DNA of 45,754 nucleotides from Actinomycetota bacterium (GTDB taxonomy: Bacteria > Actinomycetota > Actinomycetes > Streptosporangiales > Streptosporangiaceae), in the NCBI GenBank assembly GCA_019240215.1, contig JAFAYQ010000055.1, positions 1-45,754 on the forward strand. The letters are read 5' to 3'. Below, piece by piece: positions 39,798-45,754 of the stretch. The translations under genes and the position numbers were made by a program. The first letter of the stretch is position 1; every line of letters starts with the position of its first letter. The notes beneath the pieces were generated by a model. The model was given only the letters and a program-made list of their open reading frames with translations. It had not been told where the DNA came from and ran no database searches.

Positions 39798-41495
39798 ATG
39801 GACACGCAGACGATTTACCGGAGGCGCTGGGGCATCCTCAGCGTCCTCGTCATCAGCCTTCTCGCTATCGTCCTCGACAACACCATCCTCAACGTCGGCC
39901 TCAAGACGATCGCCGAGCCGCACGTCGGCCTGGGCGCCAGCCAGAGCCAGCTGGAATGGGCGATCAACTCCTACACGCTGGTCTTCGCGGGCCTGCTGTT
40001 CACGTTCGGGGTCGTCGGCGACCGCATCGGCCGCAAGCGCATGCTGATGATCGGCCTGGTGCTGTTCGGCCTCGGGTCGGTCCTGTCGGCCTTCTCCCGC
40101 TCGCCCGAACAGCTGATCTTTGCCCGCGCGGCCATGGGCCTGGGCGGCGCGGCGGTCATGCCGCAGACGCTGTCGATCATCTCCAACGTCTTCGAGCCGC
40201 AGGAGCGGGCGAAGGCCATCGGCATCTGGGCCTCGGCCGTCGGCATCGGCGTGGCCATCGGCCCGGTGCTCGGCGGGGTGCTGCTGGCCCACTTCTGGTG
40301 GGGCTCGATCTTCCTGGTCAACGTGCCGGTCACGATCATCGGGGCGATCCTGGTCGCCACCTTGGTGCCCGAGTCGCGTAACCCCGAGCGCGTCGGCATC
40401 GACTACCTCGGCGTCCTGCTCTCCATCGCCGGCCTGGTGCTGGTGGTGTACGGGATCGTCCAGGGGGGCGACGGCGACTCCTGGGGCAGCTTCGCGGTGC
40501 TCGGCCCGCTGTTCGGCGGCCTGGCCGTGCTCGGCCTGTTCGCCTGGCACGAGCTGCGCAGCTCGCACCCGGCCCTCGACGTCCGGCTGTTCCGCGACCG
40601 GCGGCTGTCGGCCTCGGCCGGCGCCATCGCCCTGGTCTTCTTCGGCATGGGCGGCGTGTACTTCTTCACCAGCTTCTACACCCAGGACGTGCTCGGCTAC
40701 AGCCCGGTCGACGCCGGCCTGCTGACCGTGCCGTTCGCCGTCGGCCAGCTGCTCGCCTCGCCGCGCAGCGCCGCGCTGGTGCGCCGCTACGGCGCCAAGC
40801 TCGCCGGCACCGGGGGCATGCTCGTCATGGCGGTCGCGCTGGCCGGTTACGTGCTGCTCGGCACGACCTCGCCGGTGTGGCTGCTGGGCCTGCTGTTCTT
40901 CATCCAGGGGGCCGGCATCGGGGTGGCCATGCCCGCCGCGACCTCGGCCGTCATGGACGTGCTGCCGCGCGAGAAGGCCGGCGCCGGTTCGGCTCTGACC
41001 AACACCTCCCGGCAGGTCGGCGTGGCCCTCGGCACCGCCGTCCTCGGCTCGATCCTGGCCCAGGCCTACCACACCTCGCTCAGCCCGACGCTGGGTCAGC
41101 TTCCGGCCACCGCGCGGGGCGCGGCCGGCAGCTCGATCGAGGCCACCCAGGCGGTCGCCGCCCGGCTCGGCTCGGCCGGTCACTTCCTGCTCGGCCCGGC
41201 CAACGACGCCTTCGTCAGTGCCATGCACGTGACCACGCTGGTGGCGGCCGCGATCTCGCTGGCCGGCGCGCTGGTGGTGCTGCGCTGGATGCCGGGCAAG
41301 CCCCGGCTCACCGAGGCGGACCCGGTCGACATTGTCCCGGTCGAGGCGGCTCCGGCCGAGGCCACCCTCGAGCCGGTCCCGGTGCTCGCGCCGGTGCCCG
41401 CGCTCGAGGCCACCGCGGCCCAGGGCATCGATCCGATCGACGCGCTCGACGTCTGGCAGGAGAACCCCTCCGCCCGGGCGCCCCGCGGAGAGTGA
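39798..41495 (+). CDS. MFS transporter, DHA2 family
   Basis: 565 aa, ATG at 39798 with GAAAGG upstream. About 14 helices; motif D1 LDNTILNVGLKTIAEPH, motif A GVVGDRIGRKRMLM, and GVAIGPVLGGVLLAHFWWGSIFLVN for motif C. Helix 13-14 is followed by a long acidic Glu/Pro/Ala tail (about 490-565). The TetR gene starts 11 bases after the stop, which marks a drug-export operon of the repressor-transporter type. Confidence 0.94.
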   Translation: MDTQTIYRRRWGILSVLVISLLAIVLDNTILNVGLKTIAEPHVGLGASQSQLEWAINSYTLVFAGLLFTFGVVGDRIGRKRMLMIGLVLFGLGSVLSAFSRSPEQLIFARAAMGLGGAAVMPQTLSIISNVFEPQERAKAIGIWASAVGIGVAIGPVLGGVLLAHFWWGSIFLVNVPVTIIGAILVATLVPESRNPERVGIDYLGVLLSIAGLVLVVYGIVQGGDGDSWGSFAVLGPLFGGLAVLGLFAWHELRSSHPALDVRLFRDRRLSASAGAIALVFFGMGGVYFFTSFYTQDVLGYSPVDAGLLTVPFAVGQLLASPRSAALVRRYGAKLAGTGGMLVMAVALAGYVLLGTTSPVWLLGLLFFIQGAGIGVAMPAATSAVMDVLPREKAGAGSALTNTSRQVGVALGTAVLGSILAQAYHTSLSPTLGQLPATARGAAGSSIEATQAVAARLGSAGHFLLGPANDAFVSAMHVTTLVAAAISLAGALVVLRWMPGKPRLTEADPVDIVPVEAAPAEATLEPVPVLAPVPALEATAAQGIDPIDALDVWQENPSARAPRGE

Positions 41496-41505
41496 TAATG
41501 CGGTT

Positions 41506-42171
41506 ATGTCTTCCGCCGTCATCAACCTCACCGCTGAGGACCAGGAGGCGGGCTCGCACCACGAGCCCGCCTCCGCGGCCACCCGGCCGCCGGCCGGCCG
41601 CAAGCCCGGCCGGCCGCGCAGCGAAAAGGCCGAGCAGGCCATCATCGAGGCCACGCTGGCGCTGTTCGCCGAGAAAGGCCCGGACGGCCTCTGCGTGGAG
41701 GCGGTCGCGGCCCGGGCCGGTGTCGGCAAGGCGACCGTCTACCGCCGCTGGAAGAACAAGGAAGACCTGCTGCTGGCGGCGCTCGGCTCGCTCAAGAGCC
41801 CGCTGCCCGACCCGGACACCGGTTCGGTCCGCGCCGACCTGGTCGCGCTGGTCGCGGTGATGGCCAGGGACGGCGTCGACCCCGCCCGCCAGCGCCAGTA
41901 CACGCTGCTGCTGGGTGAGGGCGCCAAGTACCCCAAGCTGATGGCCCGCTACGCCGACACCGTGGTCGAGCCGCGCCGGGAGGTCATCCGGGCGGTGCTG
42001 CGGCGCGGCATCGAGACCGGCCAGCTCCGCCCCGACCTCGACATCGAGATCATCCTGCTCACGCTGACCGGCGCCGCGATGTCACGCGGCCGCTGCGAGA
42101 TCGTGCCCCACGACGGCGAGTTCGCCGAACGGGTGGTGGACAGCCTGCTGCTCGGGCTGGCCCCGCGCTGA
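41506..42171 (+). CDS. TetR-family transcriptional regulator
   Basis: 221 aa from the ATG at 41506. After about 35 polar residues comes the HTH: AIIEATLALFAEKGPDGLCVEAVAARAGVGKATVYRRWKNKEDLL, abridged. The C-terminal domain (about 95-221) is of the TetR_C_11-like type, ending FAERVVDSLLLGLAPR. It probably represses the upstream exporter and itself through the dyad at 39655-39677, with the exporter substrate as ligand. The DUF2891 frame begins one base after its stop. Confidence 0.94.
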   Translation: MSSAVINLTAEDQEAGSHHEPASAATRPPAGRKPGRPRSEKAEQAIIEATLALFAEKGPDGLCVEAVAARAGVGKATVYRRWKNKEDLLLAALGSLKSPLPDPDTGSVRADLVALVAVMARDGVDPARQRQYTLLLGEGAKYPKLMARYADTVVEPRREVIRAVLRRGIETGQLRPDLDIEIILLTLTGAAMSRGRCEIVPHDGEFAERVVDSLLLGLAPR

Positions 42172-42172
42172 C

Positions 42173-43234
42173 GTGACCACCGCGCGCGGCAACGGGTTCG
42201 ACCCCGGCCGCCTGCTGCAGGCCAACGCGGCCGCCTACGCCCAGGTGGCGCTGGCCAACATCGAGCGCGAGTTTCCCTCGGGTATCCACCACACGATGGA
42301 ACGCCCGAGGGACTTCCCGTCCCGCCCGCGCGAGCGCACCCCGGTCTTCTTCGGCAGCTTCGACTGGCACTCGTGCGTGGAGATGCACTGGCTGCTGGTA
42401 CGGCTGCTGCGCCTGAGCCCCAGTGCGGTGCCGCATCAGCTGATCAGGAACGCTCTGCATAAAGGGTTCTCTGGGGCGGGGTTGCGGGCGGAAGCGGAGT
42501 TCATCGCCCAGCCCGGTAACGGGGCTCCCGAGCGGCCGTACGGCTGGGGCTGGGCGCTGGCCCTGACCGAGGAGGCCGCCCGGCTGGCCGACGGCGGCGA
42601 CCCCGACGGCCGCCGCTGGGTCACCGCCCTGGAACCGCTTGCTACCACGCTGACCAGCAGTTTCCTCGACTGGCTGCCCAAGGCGACCTATCCGGTCCGC
42701 TACGGCGTTCACCCCAACAGCGACAACGGCCTGACCCGGGCGCTGCCCTACGCCCGCCGCCGCGCCTCGGCCGGTGACACCGAGCTGCTGGACGCGATCA
42801 CCGCCGCCGCGACCCGCTGGTTCGCCGTCGACGCGGACTACCCGGCCGCCTGGGAGCCGTCCGGCCAGGACTTCCTGTCGCCCGCGCTGGCCGAGGCCGA
42901 GCTGATGTCCTATCTGCTCCCGGCCACCGAGTTCGGCGCCTGGCTGACCGCGTTCCTGCCCGGCCTGGCGGCGGGGTAGCCGGCCGCCCTGTTCACCCCA
43001 GCCGTGGTGTCTGATTCGTCCGACGGCTTCATCGCCCACCTGCACGGCCTCAACCTCAGCCGGGCCTGGACCTTCCGCCGCCTGGCCGAGGTGCTGCCCG
43101 CCGGCGACCCCCGGGTCCCGGTGGCCTGGCAGGCCGCCGCCCACCACGCCGGCGCGGCCCTGCCCCACGCGACCGGCGACCACTACATGGTCGACCACTG
43201 GCTGGCCGCCTACGCGGTCCAGCTGCTCAGCTAG
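42173..43234 (+). pseudogene. DUF2891 family gene interrupted by an in-frame amber codon
   Basis: The frame runs from the GTG at 42173 to a TAG at 42977-42979 (268 aa). It continues in the same frame as PAALFTPAVVSDSSDGFIAHLHGLNLSRAW and ends HYMVDHWLAAYAVQLLS at 43234. DUF2891 proteins are about 330-350 aa, with the HLxGLNLSRAW and GDYxxxHWLA motifs near the C-terminus. Both halves together match that. The protein carries FGSFDWHSCVEMHWLLVRLL and PYGWGWALAL as N-terminal hallmarks. A single GAG-to-TAG change would explain the stop. It could be a true nonsense mutation, sequencing error or read-through. It is coupled to the TetR gene by a one-base gap. Confidence 0.85.
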
Positions 43235-43363
43235 CGGAGTGGCCGGCCGCGGCGGGTAGCCGGCCGTGGCGGGGCCGCTTCTTCTCCCGCAAGGCGGTCC
43301 GGCAGGCCTGCCAGGCCAGAGGGTGGCGGTTCGCCGGCCGCTAGCGCCCGCCGCTCCAGGTCC

Positions 43364-44629
43364 TCAGCTGGCGCCGCTCCGGGCGACGGCGAGTTTGGAG
43401 CGGACCAGCATCAGCGGCGCCTGGGGGTCGTGCGGCTGGGGAATGGCGCCCAGGGTGAACTCGGCGATCGTGCCCGGCCGGAAGACCAGGCAGTGGGTCG
43501 AGCCGCCGTACTGGAAGTAACCCAGCTCCTCGCCCTTGCCGACGTGCTGCCCGGGGGCCGCGTTGGGGCTGATCAAGCAGGAGGAAACATCCGACATGCC
43601 GACCGCCACGAACGCCATCAGGCCGATGACCGGGTCGTCGGCCTCGAGGATGATGATCGCCCGCGCGGCCACGTGCGCCAAGTAGGACTGCGAGTTCATC
43701 GGCTCGACCGCGTCGGCGCCCTCGGAATCAGGCTCGGAGTAGTAGGTGCCCGGCTGGACGAACGCCCGGACGATCGTCCCGGCCACCGGGCTGTGCCAGC
43801 GGTGGTAGTTGGTCGCGCTCAAAAATGCCTGATAAACGGTCCCGCCGACGAACTCGTCGACCGACTCGTCGCCGGCCAGCATGTCCTGCAGCGAGTAGGG
43901 CTGGCTTTTGATCCAGAAGCGGTCCTGGCGCTTGACGTCGGTGCTGAGGCCGTACGGCGTGGACTCGCAGGCGCTGACGATCACCTTGTCGTCGTCCGGG
44001 GCGGCCACCGGCCGCTCGCCGTCCCGGAACCGCCGGGTGAAGAAGTCGTTCCACGAGGCAAAGCCCCAGTGCTCGTCCTTGGGGTCGTGTTCGTACTGCT
44101 CGATGCCGATCGCGCGTCGGGCCTGGGCGCATTTCCAGCCGGTCGGTGAGTCGTTGAGCGCGTAGAGCGAGTCGCGGCTGCAGAGGAACTCACCCCAGGC
44201 GTTGAGGACCTTTTTGATCATCGCGTTGACCCGCGGATCGCGGTAGGCGGCGAAGCCCGCCCGGGTACCCATCGTCCAGTCGAGGATCGCGCCGAGCGGC
44301 GTGAACACCATGTGGCCCCCAAACTCGGGAGCCATCGTCAGCACCTCGTTGATCAGGCGCATCAGCTGCGCCACGTCCTCCACGTGCCGCTTACGGTACG
44401 GCTTCGTGTCCGGCACCTGGGCGATCATCTGGGTGACGTACATGTGCACCACGGGATCGGTGTCGATCAGCTCCTGGAACTCGGCGAGCACCGGATGCAG
44501 CACGGCCGGCTCACCCCGGGCTTCCGCCCGTTGCTGGTGGCCGTCGAGCCAGGCCTCGAGGTCGTCCTGGCTCTCCGGCAGCCAGCCGGCCTGGCGCCGA
44601 ACATCCGTGAGGCGGGGGTCAGTCGTCAT
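43364..44629 (-). CDS. Phosphatidylserine-decarboxylase-family protein with PSDC N-domain (PsiD-like)
   Basis: 421 aa. The N-terminal half (about 30-190) resembles the PSDC domain that precedes the catalytic domain in fungal L-tryptophan decarboxylase (PsiD) and bacterial relatives. The catalytic half has FASWNDFFTRRFRDGERPV, YHRWHSPVAGTIV and the self-cleavage region GYFQYGGSTHCLVF, with the Ser at about 377. Classical phosphatidylserine decarboxylases have LGST there; GGST is the visible variant. Cleavage would create the pyruvoyl cofactor. No membrane helix or phosphatidylserine synthase gene is adjacent, so an amino-acid or other small substrate is possible. Confidence 0.86.
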   Translation of the reverse strand: MTTDPRLTDVRRQAGWLPESQDDLEAWLDGHQQRAEARGEPAVLHPVLAEFQELIDTDPVVHMYVTQMIAQVPDTKPYRKRHVEDVAQLMRLINEVLTMAPEFGGHMVFTPLGAILDWTMGTRAGFAAYRDPRVNAMIKKVLNAWGEFLCSRDSLYALNDSPTGWKCAQARRAIGIEQYEHDPKDEHWGFASWNDFFTRRFRDGERPVAAPDDDKVIVSACESTPYGLSTDVKRQDRFWIKSQPYSLQDMLAGDESVDEFVGGTVYQAFLSATNYHRWHSPVAGTIVRAFVQPGTYYSEPDSEGADAVEPMNSQSYLAHVAARAIIILEADDPVIGLMAFVAVGMSDVSSCLISPNAAPGQHVGKGEELGYFQYGGSTHCLVFRPGTIAEFTLGAIPQPHDPQAPLMLVRSKLAVARSGAS

Positions 44630-44690
44630 GGAGGAGAGTTACCAGCCCAGGCGCTCGGTAAACAGGCTCCGGCCGATCTCTTGATCACTC

Positions 44691-44764
44691 GTCAGCGGGC
44701 GCCCGGCGTCGTCAGCGCGCGCCCATCGTCGTCAGCGGGCGCCCATCGTCGTCAGCGGGCGCCC
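44691..44764. repeat. 20-bp tandem repeat over the nadE stop codon, about 3.7 copies
   Basis: The unit GTCAGCGGGCGCCCATCGTC recurs at 44691, 44711, 44731 and 44751. Read on the minus strand, each copy contains codons for GAR followed by TGA, so the end of the nadE reading frame and its stop have been multiplied downstream. The reading frame stops at the first of these (44752-44754). Confidence 0.88.
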
Positions 44765-45754
44765 AGTGTCGTGGGCGGCTCGTCGTCCGGCACCGACTCG
44801 GCCGGTGCCTTGGTCTGCCCGGGCGGCGGCTCGCGCCAGCTGTTGGTGATCGGCAGCCGCCGGTCACGGCCGAAGTTCTTGTTGGTGATCTTGGGGCCCG
44901 GCGGGTACTGGCGGCGCTTGTACTCGGCCGTGTCCACCAGCCGGATCACCCGCTGCACGAGATCCGGGTCGTAGCCCTTGGCGATCAGCTCGCCCGAGCC
45001 CAGGTCCTGCTCGACGTAGTCGTCCAGCAGCGCGTCCAGCGTGTCGTAGTCCGGCAGCGAATCGGTGTCCTGCTGGCCGGGGGCCAGCTCGGCGCTGGGC
45101 GGCTTGGTGATCGAGTTCTCCGGGATCGGCGGGGTCTGCCCGGCCGCGGTGGCCTGCGCGTTCCGCCAGCGCGCGAGCTCCCACACCAGCGTCTTGAACA
45201 CGTCCTTGATCGGCGCGAACCCGCCCGCCGAGTCGCCGTACAGGGTCGAGTAGCCGGCCGCCAGCTCGCTCTTGTTGCCGGTGGTCAGCACCAGGTGCCC
45301 GTGCGCGTTGGACAACCCCATGAGGATCACCCCCCGCACGCGGGCCTGCAGGTTCTCGGCCGGCAGCCCGGTCTCGGGGAACCCGGCCGGCTGCAGGGAC
45401 GCCTCGAAACTGTCGACCATCGGCTTGATCGCCACGGTCTCAGAGTGCACCCCCTGGCGGCGGACCAGGTCCTCGGCGTCGGTGATCGAGCCGTCGGAGG
45501 AGTAGCGGCTCGGCATCAGCACCGTGTAGACCCGGTCGGGGCCGAGCGCGTCGGCCGCGATCGTCGCGGTCAGCGCGGAGTCGATCCCGCCCGAGAGGCC
45601 CAGGATCACGGTACGGAAATTGTTCTTCCGCACGTAGTCCCGGACCCCGAGGACCAGCGCGTTGTACACCTCTTCCGAATCCGGCCGCGACGGCCACATC
45701 GGCTCGTGTTCGAGCGCTGGGAGCTCGGCCCCCGGCGCTTGGGTATCCGGCGCT
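44752..45754 (-). CDS. nadE: NAD+ synthetase, C-terminal synthetase domain (partial at window edge)
   Basis: The frame is open up to the right edge and reads PGAELPALEHEPMWPSRPDS before the first Met, so the gene continues beyond the window. The visible part is the NAD+ synthetase domain: the ATP-pyrophosphatase loop ILGLSGGIDSALTATIAADAL, PSRYSSDGSITDAEDL, NLQARVRGVILMGLSN, TTGNKSELAAGYSTLYGDSAGGFAPIKDV and KRRQYPPGPKIT. In glutamine-dependent enzymes a nitrilase-type amidase domain precedes this; it would lie outside. The enzyme makes NAD+ from its deamido form. A Pro-rich tail of about 25 residues ends at the repeated stop region. Confidence 0.95.
   Translation of the reverse strand, partial: APDTQAPGAELPALEHEPMWPSRPDSEEVYNALVLGVRDYVRKNNFRTVILGLSGGIDSALTATIAADALGPDRVYTVLMPSRYSSDGSITDAEDLVRRQGVHSETVAIKPMVDSFEASLQPAGFPETGLPAENLQARVRGVILMGLSNAHGHLVLTTGNKSELAAGYSTLYGDSAGGFAPIKDVFKTLVWELARWRNAQATAAGQTPPIPENSITKPPSAELAPGQQDTDSLPDYDTLDALLDDYVEQDLGSGELIAKGYDPDLVQRVIRLVDTAEYKRRQYPPGPKITNKNFGRDRRLPITNSWREPPPGQTKAPAESVPDDEPPTTLGAR

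Noticed and set aside
39780..41729. 649-codon minus-strand frame
   Set aside because: Antisense to the DHA2 exporter; R/E/D/H/Q-rich shadow with no recognisable domain.
42977..42979. Pyrrolysine insertion at the TAG of the DUF2891 gene
   Set aside because: No pylT/pylS genes are visible, and actinomycetes are not known to use it generally. A nonsense mutation, error or plain read-through is simpler.

Overview
The window is about 45.7 kb of very high-GC DNA (roughly 70% or more by eye). Third codon positions are almost always G or C, GTG and TTG starts are common, and many genes look leaderless. Together with an F420-type LLM oxidoreductase, DtxR/IdeR-type iron-box regulation, LuxR-type two-component pairs, PspC/DUF1707 proteins and a Cys-codon leader peptide, this points to a chromosomal segment of an actinomycete. 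I cannot name the genus. There are no phage, plasmid or IS hallmark genes, no CRISPR array, and no tRNA that I could find.

Layout. 1-105: the 3' end of 5S rRNA and the rRNA-operon terminator. 133-11749: a block related to the actinobacterial tyrS-to-tlyA neighbourhood. It holds an Rv1691-like TPR protein with a huge Arg/Asp/Gly/Pro-rich N-terminus and an Rv1692-like HAD phosphatase. Between them lie an EF-G paralogue of the ribosome-protection type, a flippase-like membrane protein, a decayed ArsR-SRPBCC gene, an MBL hydrolase, DUF1015 and a second TPR protein. The block ends with a P-loop/membrane chimera. 11809-12450: a leaderless Cys-rich leader peptide followed by a cysteine-dioxygenase-like cupin that has lost its metal-binding histidines. 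12502-14550: an ABC exporter operon with a perfect palindromic operator and a terminator. 14656-17563: methionine aminopeptidase, a small protein and two YbjQ-type double-domain proteins. 17625-18423: a siderophore-interacting protein under an iron box. 18460-22184: a two-component system divergent from a DHA2 exporter, then a SIS-like protein. 22225-25052: a MocR-type regulator divergent from an EamA permease that looks frameshifted at its start.

25079-30270: LLM oxidoreductase, L,D-transpeptidase-like protein, DUF427, SDR, PaiB-like FMN protein, a 30-bp tandem palindrome array, and panB. 30470-34963: a class C serine hydrolase and an MFS-methyltransferase fusion. 34972-37976: a PspC-domain sensor kinase and its response regulator, divergent from a small PspC protein and a DUF1707 protein. 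37977-38587: a gene-free convergent region with hairpins and 32-bp repeats. 38588-43234: a nitrilase-family amidohydrolase, and divergently a DHA2 exporter, its TetR regulator and a DUF2891 gene cut by an amber codon. 43364-45754: a PsiD-like phosphatidylserine-decarboxylase-family protein and the NAD+ synthetase nadE, which runs off the window.

The strongest second-look items are the Cys leader plus His-less CDO-like protein, the 30-bp palindrome array upstream of paiB, the P-loop/membrane chimera, the MFS-methyltransferase fusion, the amber-split DUF2891 gene, and the polyampholytic TPR protein next to the rRNA operon. Family names come from my reading of motifs; no database search was run.
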